Shown here piece after piece: positions 40,858 through 49,601 of a DNA stretch of 64,000 nucleotides. The stretch lies in contig NZ_CP029197.1 in the NCBI RefSeq assembly GCF_008639165.1, positions 4,092,001 to 4,156,000 on the forward strand, read 5' to 3'. The position numbers and the translations under genes are program-made. The notes beneath the pieces were generated by a model. That model did not search any database, was not told where the DNA came from, and saw only the letters and a program-made list of their open reading frames with translations. How positions within the stretch are numbered: position 1 is the stretch's first letter; each line of letters begins with the position of its first letter. Origin of the DNA: Streptomyces venezuelae ATCC 10712 (lineage in GTDB: Bacteria > Actinomycetota > Actinomycetes > Streptomycetales > Streptomycetaceae).

Positions 40858-41916
40858 TCAGCCCGCGGCGCGTTCGGCCGGCGGGCGGCGCCGCAGGGCG
40901 GGCTCGGTGAGGAAACGCGGCCGCCAGGCGCCGTCCGGCTGGTAGAGGTTCGTACCCGGCGGCACGATCGCGTCGATCCGGTCGAGGACGTCGTCCGTGA
41001 GGACGAGCGGCGCCCCCTTCAGGAGCCCGTCGAGCTGCTCCATCGTGCGCGGCCCGATGATGACCGAGGTCACCGCCGGGTGCGCGGCCGCGAAGGCGAT
41101 CGCGAGCTCGGGCAGGGAGCAGCCGATCTCGTCGGCGAGCGCGACGAACTCCTCGACGGCGTCGAGCTTGGCGGCGTTGACGGGGAGGGCCGGGTCGAAG
41201 CGCTGCGGGAAGAGCGCGGGGCGTCCGCTGCTCATGTCGACGGGCAACCCCTTGCGGTACTTGCCGGTGAGGAAGCCGGACGCGAGCGGCGACCAGGTCA
41301 GTACGCCCATCCCGTACCGCTGGGCGACGGGCAGGACGGACGCCTCCACGCCCCGCGCGAGCAGCGAGTACGGCGGCTGCTCGGAGCGGAAGCGGCGCAG
41401 CCCGCGCCGCTCGGCGACGGCGTGGGCCTCGACGATCTCGTCGGCGGGGAAGGTGGAGCAGCCGAAGGCCCGGATCTTCCCCTGGCTCACGAGGTCGCCG
41501 AGGACGTCGAGGGTCTCCTCGATGTCCGTCCGGTGGTCGGGCCGGTGGACCTGGTAGAGGTCGATCCAGTCGGTACCGAGCCGCTTGAGGCTGTTCTCGA
41601 CGGCGCGGGTGATCCAACGGCGGGACAGACCGCCCCGGTTGGGGCCCTCGCCGCCGAAGGGGAAGTACACCTTGGTGGCGAGCACGGTCTCGTCCCGCCG
41701 GCGGGAGTCGCGCAGTGCCTTGCCCACGATCTCCTCGGACTCACCGGCCGAGTACATGTCGGCGGTGTCCACGAAGTTGATGCCCTGGTCGAGGGCGGCG
41801 TGGATGATCCGTACGGAGTCCTGGTGGTCGGGATTGCCGATGGCACCGAACATCATCGTGCCGAGACAGTACGTACTTACTTCGAACCCGGTCCCGCCGA
41901 GTACCCGATAGCGCAT
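40858..41916 (-). CDS. Aldo/keto reductase
   Basis: The 352-residue NADPH-dependent reductase has the complete catalytic tetrad D50, Y55, K82 and H124 (FVDTADMYSAGESEE, LATKVYF, YQVHRPD) and the cofactor loop SVIIGPRTMEQL. It belongs to the AKR group near the YajO/Tas type. ATG 41916 lies 7 bp after a -10, so the mRNA is predicted to be leaderless. The promoter has a MerR-type operator and 19-bp spacer. The carbonyl substrate is unknown. Confidence 0.92.
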   Translation of the reverse strand: MRYRVLGGTGFEVSTYCLGTMMFGAIGNPDHQDSVRIIHAALDQGINFVDTADMYSAGESEEIVGKALRDSRRRDETVLATKVYFPFGGEGPNRGGLSRRWITRAVENSLKRLGTDWIDLYQVHRPDHRTDIEETLDVLGDLVSQGKIRAFGCSTFPADEIVEAHAVAERRGLRRFRSEQPPYSLLARGVEASVLPVAQRYGMGVLTWSPLASGFLTGKYRKGLPVDMSSGRPALFPQRFDPALPVNAAKLDAVEEFVALADEIGCSLPELAIAFAAAHPAVTSVIIGPRTMEQLDGLLKGAPLVLTDDVLDRIDAIVPPGTNLYQPDGAWRPRFLTEPALRRRPPAERAAG

Positions 41917-41922
41917 GCGCGC

Positions 41923-41953
41923 ACTCTAGGAACTGGAGTGCACTCCAACGCAA
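41923..41953 (-). promoter_or_regulatory. MerR-type promoter of the aldo/keto reductase
   Basis: On the minus strand TTGCGT (-35, 41948-41953) and TAGAGT (-10, 41923-41928) are 19 bp apart, the long spacer MerR activators untwist. The perfect palindrome TGGAGTGCACTCCA (41934-41947) fills the spacer. Confidence 0.65.
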
Positions 41954-41972
41954 GGGCGATTCGGCCGATCTT

Positions 41973-42800
41973 TCAGAGCGTCCGGCCGAGGAAGTCGACG
42001 ATCAACCGGTGCAGCACGTCGGGCCGTTCGAGATGGACGTCGTGCCCGGTGCCGGGCAGGCTGGCGCCGTGCAGCGAGGGCCGGAGCCGGACCATCTCGG
42101 CGTACTCCGCACCGCTGATGATCCCGCCCTGCTCGCCCTGCCCGAGGACGGTGAGGGTGGGGCAGGCGATCGCGGCCCACTCGTCCCAGAAGGCGCGGGT
42201 GGCGATCTCGTCGAGGGACCGCACCATGACCTCGGGGTCGAATCGGGGCCACAGCCCGTCGGGGCGTTCCTCAAGCCCGCGAGCCCAGCCCTCCCCTACG
42301 GGTTCGCGGCCGCCGCCGAGGTAGGCGGCGGCCACCTCGCGGGAGGGGAACGGCACCGGCCAGGCCCGCAGCCAGCCGCAGATCTGCTCCTGGACGCCGG
42401 CGTTCGCCCCGCCGGGGCCGGCCTCGACGAGGACGAGGGCGCGGGGGAGCGCGGGGTGGGCGGCGGCGGTCAGGAGCGCGGTGCTGCCGCCGAGCGATTG
42501 GCCGACCAACACGGGCCGGTCGAGGCCGAGTTCACCGACGACGGCGACGACGTCAGCGACGTACGCGGCACGGGAGACATCGCCGGGGTGGCGCTCGCTC
42601 GCGCCGTGGCCGCGCTGGTCGAGGGCGACGACGCGATGCCCGGAGTCCCGCAGGAGCCGCGCGGTGTCGTCCCATTCGCCGACGTGTCCGGCGAGCCCGT
42701 GGAGCAGGAGTACGTCGGGCCCCGAGCCGCCCCAGTCACGGCATACGAGCCGCACACCGTCACGTACCAGGATCCGCTCCGACCAGCAGGAAGATGTCAT
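41973..42800 (-). CDS. Alpha/beta hydrolase
   Basis: The 275-residue protein shows VLLLHGLAGHVGEWDD, DQRGHGASERHP, nucleophile motif GQSLGGS and the late His in LPGTGHDVHLERPD. It is a cytosolic alpha/beta-hydrolase fold esterase or lipase-like enzyme of unknown substrate. ATG 42800 is chosen; GTG 42818 is 6 codons upstream. It lies between the aldo/keto reductase and the ArsR-like gene, all on the minus strand but with gaps of 56 and 70 bp. Confidence 0.87.
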   Translation of the reverse strand: MTSSCWSERILVRDGVRLVCRDWGGSGPDVLLLHGLAGHVGEWDDTARLLRDSGHRVVALDQRGHGASERHPGDVSRAAYVADVVAVVGELGLDRPVLVGQSLGGSTALLTAAAHPALPRALVLVEAGPGGANAGVQEQICGWLRAWPVPFPSREVAAAYLGGGREPVGEGWARGLEERPDGLWPRFDPEVMVRSLDEIATRAFWDEWAAIACPTLTVLGQGEQGGIISGAEYAEMVRLRPSLHGASLPGTGHDVHLERPDVLHRLIVDFLGRTL

Positions 42801-42870
42801 CCCACCATGATCCCCCACGAGTTGAGAGGCGGATCGACGACGGAGGCCCCGTACGGGGAGGAGCGACCCC

Positions 42871-43857
42871 TTACGGGTTGAGAAGCTGATCGGCGACGGC
42901 GGTACGGGCGTAGAGGACGGAACGTCCGCTGCGGTGGGCGGTCACGAGGCCGGCGTTCCGCAGCGCGATGAGGTGCTGCGAGACCCCGGCGGGGGACAGC
43001 CCGCAGTGGGCGGCGAGCTGGGTGGTGGACGCGGGCGTGTCGAGCTCGGTGAGGAGCAGGGTGCGGGAGCGCCCGAGAACGGCGGCGACGGCCTCGGTCG
43101 CTCCCGCGGTACGGGGCTCCCAGACGGTGCCGAACCCCCGCGCCGGATAGGCGAGCTGGGGCGGGTCGGGCGCGACGGAGCGGGTGAGGACCCGGGGCCA
43201 GGCGAAGACGGAGGGGACGAGGAGCAGGCCGGACCCGGCCTCGTCGCGGCTCAGCGAGCAATGCCGCCGTACGAGCAGCAGGGTGCCGTCGTCCCACCGT
43301 ACGGTTTCGTGCAGGTCGCTCAGGACCCGCGCGGAACCGTGCTCGGCGACCTGCCGCGCCCGATGGAAGACATCGGCTTCGAGGACGTGCTGGATGCGGG
43401 CCCAGTAGGGGGCGAGGGCCAGCTCCCAGTAGGTCTCGATCTCGTCGGCGACCTTGAGCAGGGCGGCAGGGGTGTCCTCGTGCAGCATGCGCAGAAGCTC
43501 GCCCGCGGCCCCCTCCCTCGGCAGCTTCTGGAGCTTCTGGAGATCGTCGCGGACCTGGTCGGCGGGGGTGCGGCGGAGGGCGTCGAGTTCGGAGTCGAGG
43601 GTGGGGAAGGGCCCGGAGGGGGTGGGGTTGAGGAAGTCCGCGAGGTAGCCGTGCGGGGGAACGAGCGCGGCGAGCCAGCCGCGGTCGAGGCCGGCCCGCA
43701 CGATCCGGGGCCGGACCTGCGCGACCCAGCGCTGATGGGGTGCGGAGTCGGGCCGGCCGGTGAGGACGCGGTAGCTGGTGACGACCTCCCACAGGGGGGA
43801 GACGGCGAAGCGGGTCTGAGCGAGGTCGGCGGCGGAGAAGCTGAGCCCGGAGTCCAC
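42871..43857 (-). CDS. DUF5937/ArsR-like winged-helix regulator
   Basis: The 328-residue protein has a long N-terminal helical domain (SFSAADLAQTRFAVSPLWEVVTSYRVL, DFLNPTPSGPFPTLDSELDALRRTP) as in DUF5937 regulators, and an ArsR-type helix-turn-helix at the end (LGRSRTLLLTELDTPASTTQLAAHCGLSPAGVSQHLIALRNAGLVTAHRSGRSVLY). No metal-binding Cys pair is present in the helix. GTG 43857 is the likely start. It is divergent from an MFS gene, its probable target. Confidence 0.85.
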   Translation of the reverse strand: MDSGLSFSAADLAQTRFAVSPLWEVVTSYRVLTGRPDSAPHQRWVAQVRPRIVRAGLDRGWLAALVPPHGYLADFLNPTPSGPFPTLDSELDALRRTPADQVRDDLQKLQKLPREGAAGELLRMLHEDTPAALLKVADEIETYWELALAPYWARIQHVLEADVFHRARQVAEHGSARVLSDLHETVRWDDGTLLLVRRHCSLSRDEAGSGLLLVPSVFAWPRVLTRSVAPDPPQLAYPARGFGTVWEPRTAGATEAVAAVLGRSRTLLLTELDTPASTTQLAAHCGLSPAGVSQHLIALRNAGLVTAHRSGRSVLYARTAVADQLLNP

Positions 43858-43959
43858 GAGGCGGTGTCCTAGGTGCGGGGTGGGTGCGAACGGCTGATTT
43901 GGATTCGTTCTGAGCTTAATGAATGGAGGGTGGGGAGGGGCGGGCCCCAAGCTCCAGAC

Positions 43960-45249
43960 ATGCCGTCGAACGAATCCCCCCAGCAGCCGACACCGCCCTC
44001 TCCTTCCACCCCTGATCCCGCTCCCGCCCGCTCATCGACCTCCCGCCTGGTCCCGTCCTCGTTCCGGGACCTGCCGTCCGTGGTCTGGACGATCTTCGCG
44101 GGAACGATCATCAACAGGCTGGGCTATCTCGTCACGCCGTTCCTGGTCTTCTTCCTCGCCTCACGCGGGGTGACCGGCTCCGACACTTCGTACGTCCTCG
44201 GTGCCCTCGGTGCCGGCAACCTCCTCGGCCCTGCCGTAGGCGGCATCCTGGCCGACCGCATCGGGCGCCGCCCGACGATGCTGATCGGCCTGATCGGGGC
44301 CTCGGCGGCGCAGGGCGCACTGTTCCTCGCGCCTGGCGTGTGGACGATGGCCGCGGCGGCGCTGCTGATCAGCGCGGCGGGCAGCACGGTCTCCCCGGCG
44401 GCGTACGCCCTGCTCGCGGACGCCGTGGACAGCGAGCGCCGCCAGCGTGCGTACGCCCTGTTCGGCTGGGGAGTGAACATCGGGACGGCCGTGGCGGGCA
44501 TCCTCGGCGGCTACCTCGCCGCGCACGGCTACTGGCTGCTGTTCGCCGTCGACGCGGGCTCGATGCTCGTGTACGCCTTGGTCGTCGCGGTCCGCCTGCC
44601 GGAACCGCGACGTACGGCGAGCCCGCGGAAGACGAGCGGGAGGAAGGACGGCATCGGGTACGGAGTGGTCCTCCGCGACCGCCTGGCGCTGATCCTGCTG
44701 CCGCTGTTCGGGATCCAGTTGTTCGTGTACTCGCTGACCGAGGTCGCCCTGCCGCTCGCGATCCACGACAGCGGGCTGTCGCCTGCGGTGTACGGGGCGA
44801 TGGCGGCGGTGAACGCGATCCTGGTGGTGGCACTCCAGCCCTTCGCGACGGCCTGGCTGGCCCGCTTCCCGCAACTGGCCGTACAGGGCGCGGGCGGCAC
44901 ACTGATCGCGGCCGGCGTCGCGCTCACGGGCGTGGCGGACGGAATCGCCGGCTACACGGTGTCGGTCGTGGTCTGGTCGCTGGGCGAGGTCGTGGTCGCG
45001 GGCATCGCGGCAGGCGTGGTGGCCAACCTGGCCCCGGCCCACGCCCGGGGCCGCTACCAGGGCGCCTACAGCTGGACCTGGGGCACGGCCCGCTTCGCGG
45101 CCCTCACCCTGGGCGTGGCCGTCTACACGACCCTGGGCCCGTCGGTCCTCTGGTGGACGGCCCTGGTGGCGGGCACGACGACCGCGGTGGCGACGGTGGC
45201 CCTGACGCCCCGGGTGACGGCCCGCACGGCCCACGAACTGGCGGTATGA
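43960..45249 (+). CDS. MFS transporter (12 TM)
   Basis: The 429-residue protein has a Pro/Ser-rich N-terminus, then WTIFAGTIINRLGYLVTPFLVFFLASRG and motif A GGILADRIGRRPTMLIGL. It belongs to the MdtH/YdeE-like DHA1 group with 12 predicted helices. GGAGGG(TGGGGAGGGG) lies 14 to 25 bp before ATG 43960. It is paired with the divergent ArsR-like gene, and its stop is 10 bp from the convergent DUF4287 stop. Confidence 0.88.
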   Translation: MPSNESPQQPTPPSPSTPDPAPARSSTSRLVPSSFRDLPSVVWTIFAGTIINRLGYLVTPFLVFFLASRGVTGSDTSYVLGALGAGNLLGPAVGGILADRIGRRPTMLIGLIGASAAQGALFLAPGVWTMAAAALLISAAGSTVSPAAYALLADAVDSERRQRAYALFGWGVNIGTAVAGILGGYLAAHGYWLLFAVDAGSMLVYALVVAVRLPEPRRTASPRKTSGRKDGIGYGVVLRDRLALILLPLFGIQLFVYSLTEVALPLAIHDSGLSPAVYGAMAAVNAILVVALQPFATAWLARFPQLAVQGAGGTLIAAGVALTGVADGIAGYTVSVVVWSLGEVVVAGIAAGVVANLAPAHARGRYQGAYSWTWGTARFAALTLGVAVYTTLGPSVLWWTALVAGTTTAVATVALTPRVTARTAHELAV

Positions 45250-45259
45250 ACGCCGCGGG

Positions 45260-45469
45260 TCACTTCCCCTCGGCGAGGGTGTGGGCGACGAGCGCGTTGG
45301 CGTGCCCGTGCCCCAGCCCGTACTCGTCCTTCAGCCAGGAGACCAGCTCCATGTGCTTGGCGAGCGGCGAGGCCCGGATGAGCCCCTGCCACTCGGAGAC
45401 GGGCCGGCCGTACTTCTTCTCGATGGAGGGGAAGTAACTGGCGGGACCCTTGACGACGTTCTCGGACAT
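45260..45469 (-). CDS. DUF4287 protein
   Basis: The 69-residue protein (SYFPSIEKKYGRPVSEWQGLI, KHMELVSWLKDEYGLGHGHANALVAH) is a complete DUF4287 domain, a small helical protein of unknown role common in actinobacteria and often regulated with stress genes. GGAG precedes ATG 45469 by 8 bp. Confidence 0.87.
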   Translation of the reverse strand: MSENVVKGPASYFPSIEKKYGRPVSEWQGLIRASPLAKHMELVSWLKDEYGLGHGHANALVAHTLAEGK

Positions 45470-45553
45470 GGCTGATCTCCTGTCAGGCGAAGCGAACAAC
45501 GACACTAAGACCCTCGCCACCCCAAAAACTCATCGCCCGCGCGCGACCCGCCT

Positions 45554-47806
45554 TCAATCCCGCCGAATGTGCTCAGGATCGATGTGCCGCCGCACCATGG
45601 GCACGGAGGCGAGAGCGGCGGCGAGGAGCACGCCGAGGGCGCAGACGAAGAGCAGGGGAAGCCCCTCCCAGTCCCAGTGCACCGCACCACCGCCGGTGAT
45701 CAGATAACTGGACTCGGCAAGCCACCCCGCCACGATGGCCGCCCCCAGCCCCACGCCAAGCGGCAACAACACCTGCAGAACCTGCACCACCCGCAACGTC
45801 CCAGCCCGAGCCCCCAACAACGCGAGCGCAGTCACCTGCCCCCGCCGCTCCATGGCCCGATCAGCCACAGACACAACAAACGCGGCCACCCCGATGACCA
45901 ACCCGAGCACCATCCCGACGACCAACAGACTCCGGATGACGGTGAGCTGAGCGAGCGAGTCGATGACAATCCCCACCGGCTCCACAGCCGAGGTAGGCGC
46001 CACGGCCCCGACACCGTCGAGGACGGCACGGATGGTGGCGGGGTCGGAGTCGCTGAGGAGAACCAGGTGGCCATCCTTGATGAATGTCCCGCGAGGAACC
46101 CTTGAAGGGGGAATGAGGAGGCTCGGGCCTGCGAATTCGGATGGTTGAAATGCTCGAATCGAGACAGCGGCTGAAGGGACGCTGACCTCCAGAATTCCGC
46201 CGCTGCTCAGTAGGAATGGGAATTTTCTGCCAGGGCGGGCATCCTCATCAATCAGAAGTGCCGGATCGTTGATCCTTAGAACCTCGTTGTCGACGCACCC
46301 CCGCATGCTTTCAGTAAAGGCAGCAAGTTGGGCACACGTCGCAACGACGGCTTGTACAGCGGGCACATCTTCTTCCAGAGTGTGCACCCATGAGGACGCG
46401 GCCATTCCGGTTGCATCCACTCCGTCAACAGCGGTCATTTGTTCGCGCTGCTGAGAGCTCAGATCGGCCAGCGGAATGCTGTACTCCTGGACCGGAGCAG
46501 TGCGCCGACTCACCTGGTCCAACTCGATGAGCACGCCTTGGGTCAGGGATGCACCAAACATGAGTAGAACGAGGCCAGTAGCCACTCGCAAAGAACTGCC
46601 GGGATCCACCTCCGTGCGCCTCATGGCTAGCACCAATGGAAGCTTCTCCGCAGTCCCAGCCACCCGCTGAGCGATCCATGCTGTGATCGGCGTCAGCCCT
46701 AGGACGAGTCCCGCCCCAGTCAGCAGCACGGCAGCAGGTACTAGCACGGCGCTAGCTGATCCGCCCGAAGGGTCTCCTCCGGCCGCACTGAGAATGCAAT
46801 ACCCGCCGATGACTCCCAATCCAGGAACCAGCAGCAGCGATCCGTACTTCCGGGGCCGTCGACGCTCCGCTGTGCGTCGCACACTGATGGGGGACCGTGC
46901 CGCTTGACGAGCACCATGTCGTCCTACGAACCATGCGAGTGCGGGACAGCCGAGAAGGCATGCGGCGAGTGTCGGCAGCTCTGGCCATCCGTCCGCCGGA
47001 TACCACTGCAGTCCTGGCAGTCCAACCCGTGCCCCGATCTCGTTGATACCGAGGTACGCCACGGTGCCTAGCAAAGCCCCGCTGAATGCAGCAGCCACGC
47101 TCTCCCCAGCATTGACTCGCAGGGTGTCCTTCATGCTGAGCCCGACGAGCCGGAGGGCAGCCAGCCGACGGGCGCGTGACTCGCCGGATAGACGCGCGCA
47201 GACGGAGAGGAAAACGACAAGGGGTAGCAGCACGATGCACCCGAGAGTGAACCGCAGAATGTCGAGAGTTCCAGAATCGATGATCTTTTGCGAGGAGTAG
47301 CGACGGCCGAAGCCGCCGAGCGGCGCGGCATCAGGCAACTCTGTAGCGCGGGTGCCGATGTACGCGTACAGGTCGTCAGGCCCCCCCAGGCCCTCTGGTG
47401 CGATCGTGGCGGTCACACGGCCTGGTACAAGTCCGGCCACCTGCGGGTTTGAAGCAAGGATCTCTTCGAGTTTCGGTGAGATGACAACCTCGCCGGCTTC
47501 AGGAAGCCTCTTGACCCCCGGCGCTGCGAGGCTTGGTCCAGGTTCCGTGCGTGCGACGAACACCCTGCGAAGGGGTTGTGAGCCGAAAGGGTCGCTGAGC
47601 TGGAGGTAGACAAACCGCCCTTCCCCTGGCCAGGGCTGGCGGGCAGCCGTGCGCGCGTCATGGGCGGCAAGGATCGAAGGGATGGTGAGCACGGCGGCAA
47701 GGCACGCGACCCCGAGCGCCGACCCCATCGCCATCAGCAGGAACCGGACGCGTCCCCGGCGACCGCTACCCCACAGCAGCCGCATGCCGAGTACGAACGT
47801 GTTCAC
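45554..47806 (-). CDS. FtsX/MacB-type ABC transporter permease
   Basis: The 750-residue permease has an N-terminal TM, an outside domain of about 130 residues, a block of about six TM helices (about 185-430), a second outside domain of about 190 residues, and three C-terminal TM helices (about 625-742) with the FtsX core VVGMVLGLVIGVAAFVVSVADRAMERRGQVTALALLGA. It starts at GTG 47806, overlapping the ATPase stop by 4 bp. The stretch 46080-47700 has visibly lower GC and more A/T-ending codons than all neighbours, which suggests later acquisition. A role in export or extraction of a peptide or lipoprotein is inferred from the family. Confidence 0.88.
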   Translation of the reverse strand: MNTFVLGMRLLWGSGRRGRVRFLLMAMGSALGVACLAAVLTIPSILAAHDARTAARQPWPGEGRFVYLQLSDPFGSQPLRRVFVARTEPGPSLAAPGVKRLPEAGEVVISPKLEEILASNPQVAGLVPGRVTATIAPEGLGGPDDLYAYIGTRATELPDAAPLGGFGRRYSSQKIIDSGTLDILRFTLGCIVLLPLVVFLSVCARLSGESRARRLAALRLVGLSMKDTLRVNAGESVAAAFSGALLGTVAYLGINEIGARVGLPGLQWYPADGWPELPTLAACLLGCPALAWFVGRHGARQAARSPISVRRTAERRRPRKYGSLLLVPGLGVIGGYCILSAAGGDPSGGSASAVLVPAAVLLTGAGLVLGLTPITAWIAQRVAGTAEKLPLVLAMRRTEVDPGSSLRVATGLVLLMFGASLTQGVLIELDQVSRRTAPVQEYSIPLADLSSQQREQMTAVDGVDATGMAASSWVHTLEEDVPAVQAVVATCAQLAAFTESMRGCVDNEVLRINDPALLIDEDARPGRKFPFLLSSGGILEVSVPSAAVSIRAFQPSEFAGPSLLIPPSRVPRGTFIKDGHLVLLSDSDPATIRAVLDGVGAVAPTSAVEPVGIVIDSLAQLTVIRSLLVVGMVLGLVIGVAAFVVSVADRAMERRGQVTALALLGARAGTLRVVQVLQVLLPLGVGLGAAIVAGWLAESSYLITGGGAVHWDWEGLPLLFVCALGVLLAAALASVPMVRRHIDPEHIRRD

Positions 47807-48477
47807 ACCGCCACCCGCTGGGCCAGCACCCCGTCCGACATCGTGTACTGCGTGTCGGCCCTCGCGGCCACGTCGGCGTCGTGGGTGACGATCACGACGG
47901 CGGTCTTCTGCCGGCGTGCCAGCCGAAGGAACTCCTCGAGCACAGCGGTCGCGTTGGCGCTGTCCAGCGCTCCGGTCGGCTCGTCGGCGAACACCACGTC
48001 CGGCCGGTGGACCAGAGCCCGCGCAACCGCAACGCGCTGACTCTGGCCTCCCGACAACTTCGAGGTCCTGCGCCGCAACAGCTCGCTCATGCCGAGCCGT
48101 CCCAGTACCTGGGCGGCCACGGCATGAGCGTGGGTCTTGCTGATGCCGGCGAGGCGGAGGGGGAGTGCGGCGTTCTCCTCCACGGTCAGTTCGGGCAACA
48201 ACTCCCCGTACTGGAAAACGAAACCGAGACGGGTACGCCGCAGGGCGCTCAGCTCTCCGTCGGGAAGGGCCGAGAGCTGTACGCCGTCGAAGGTCACGGT
48301 GCCGTTGGTCGGCGGCAGAACCCCCGCGAGGCAGTACAGCAGCGACGACTTCCCCGACCCGCTGCTACCCATGATGGCGGCCACTTCGCCGCGCTTGAGA
48401 GTGAAATCCGCGCTGCTGACGGCCTGCTCGGTGCCATAGAAAAGATCCACGCCATCGGCGCGGAGGATGACGTCCAT
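47803..48477 (-). CDS. ABC transporter ATP-binding protein (MacB/LolD type)
   Basis: The 224-residue ATPase has Walker A GSSGSGKSS (38-46), Q-loop VFQYGELLPELTVEENAALPL, signature LSGGQSQR, Walker B VVFADEPTGALDS and the switch His in IVTHDADVAARAD. This is the LolD/MacB group. ATG 48477 is chosen since upstream in-frame sequence reads through the secreted-protein gene. It is coupled to the permease (GTGA overlap) and 61 bp downstream of a secreted-protein gene. Confidence 0.92.
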   Translation of the reverse strand: MDVILRADGVDLFYGTEQAVSSADFTLKRGEVAAIMGSSGSGKSSLLYCLAGVLPPTNGTVTFDGVQLSALPDGELSALRRTRLGFVFQYGELLPELTVEENAALPLRLAGISKTHAHAVAAQVLGRLGMSELLRRRTSKLSGGQSQRVAVARALVHRPDVVFADEPTGALDSANATAVLEEFLRLARRQKTAVVIVTHDADVAARADTQYTMSDGVLAQRVAV

Positions 48478-48538
48478 CGTGGTCGTACTCCAAAGGGGTG
48501 GGAGCCGCCAATGGCGGCTCCCATCACGGGCTGGCTGT

Positions 48539-48952
48539 CTACTTGCGCTCGAAGTGGCTTGCTGGCGAGCAGTTGTCGGGACGCAGAGAGCCGCGGTTCT
48601 GGCAGACGCGAACATCCGCTGAGGTCGTGTACCGAGTGGCCCCGTCATAGACGACCTTGTCGAGCCAGACAGTCTTCTTCTGCACGCCGTCGAAGCGGTT
48701 CCACCCGTAGCCGTGCACCTTCACCTGCAGGTACACGTTGTGGTCGTCTTCCAGGCCGATGTCACGCAACTTGCCCTTGACGTGAAACGCGCCGTGCTCC
48801 CGCTCTGCGGGCTCCCACTTGAACTTGCCCTCCTCGAAGCGAGCCCCGGTCGTCTTCAGGAGCGCCAGGGAATGCCAAGTGTCCGCAACCGCCACCCCCA
48901 TCCCCCCAAAGAACAGCCCCGCGGCCACCACCGCCGTAGCCAACTTCCTCAT
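48539..48952 (-). CDS. Secreted small protein linked to an ABC transporter
   Basis: The 137-residue precursor has a Sec signal (MRKLATAVVAAGLFFGGMGV, cleavage near AVADT). The mature part is beta-rich (YLQVKVHGYGWNRFDGVQKK, TTSADVRVCQNR) with two Cys that may form one disulfide. No family is recognised. It is the first gene of an operon with the MacB-like ATPase and permease, so it may be a partner, a cargo or a surface factor handled by them. ATG 48952 follows a weak site. Confidence 0.7.
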   Translation of the reverse strand: MRKLATAVVAAGLFFGGMGVAVADTWHSLALLKTTGARFEEGKFKWEPAEREHGAFHVKGKLRDIGLEDDHNVYLQVKVHGYGWNRFDGVQKKTVWLDKVVYDGATRYTTSADVRVCQNRGSLRPDNCSPASHFERK

Positions 48953-49140
48953 CGATAACCCCTGTTTGGTCGAGCCGACTGGTCATTACAGAAAGTATCG
49001 ACATCACTACAGATCGGTTGTCGCAGGAACGTCCCTCCCTCAGATCACCCCCCGATCCGGTGAACGAGGCCCCTCGTGGCTGTCGTCACCCGCAGAGCGG
49101 ACCCGTGCGCACCCAGCCATGACGCCCAGGGCAGCGCGGG

Positions 49141-49445
49141 CTACCCCTCCGGCTTTCCGATCCGCCGCTCGCTGATGGTGATCGCCGGTTGGATCACCTC
49201 GGGGTAGCGGTCCGTCAGGTGTTCCTGTTGAACCTCTTCGCAGGCCGCGCGGTTGGCTCGGTCATCTGGGCGACGAAGTCCCTGGCCGTACGGACCCGGC
49301 CTCCGTCGATCGCCGAGGACGTCTCGGGGCTGAGGTGGGAGGTGACTTGGGCCCTCACCAGGACCCCGGTCTCCGGGATGGCCGCGCCTCGATGCTGCCC
49401 GTCGACGAGGCAGCCGTGCCAGTCGAGAGGTCGTGATGCGGTCAT
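49141..49445 (-). pseudogene. Frameshifted gene remnant
   Basis: Frame 1 from ATG 49445 reads TASRPLDWHGCLVDGQHRGA and on to VRTARDFVAQMTE, then becomes Arg/Pro-poor nonsense and stops at 49215. After a one-base shift the next frame reads NRAACEEVQQEHLTDRYPEV and IQPAITISERRIGKPEG, then TAG at 49141. Joined, they would give about 101 residues. The break lies near the MTE codons (49265-49280). The protein family is not recognised. It could also be two unrelated frames, so the call is cautious. Confidence 0.4.
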
Positions 49446-49601
49446 AGGATTTCTAGATGGATCATCTCCGGCCTTTGGGTCGAACGTGACGAAGCCTTGC
49501 GACCGCACCCGTACTCGATGCGCGCTCCGCCGCCACCCCGTAGGAGTGATCACCGGTGCGCCTGCGTGAAGGGGTGCGGCGGTGCGCCCAAGGATGCGGG
49601 C

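Noticed and set aside
43900..43945. An ArsR operator (ATTCGTT...AATGAAT) before the MFS gene
   Set aside because: The inverted halves are short and unevenly spaced, and no good -10/-35 pair frames them; too weak to list.
48780..48793. A third parS-like site (TTGACGTGAAACGC)
   Set aside because: It keeps only one half of the palindrome; the left half differs at several positions.
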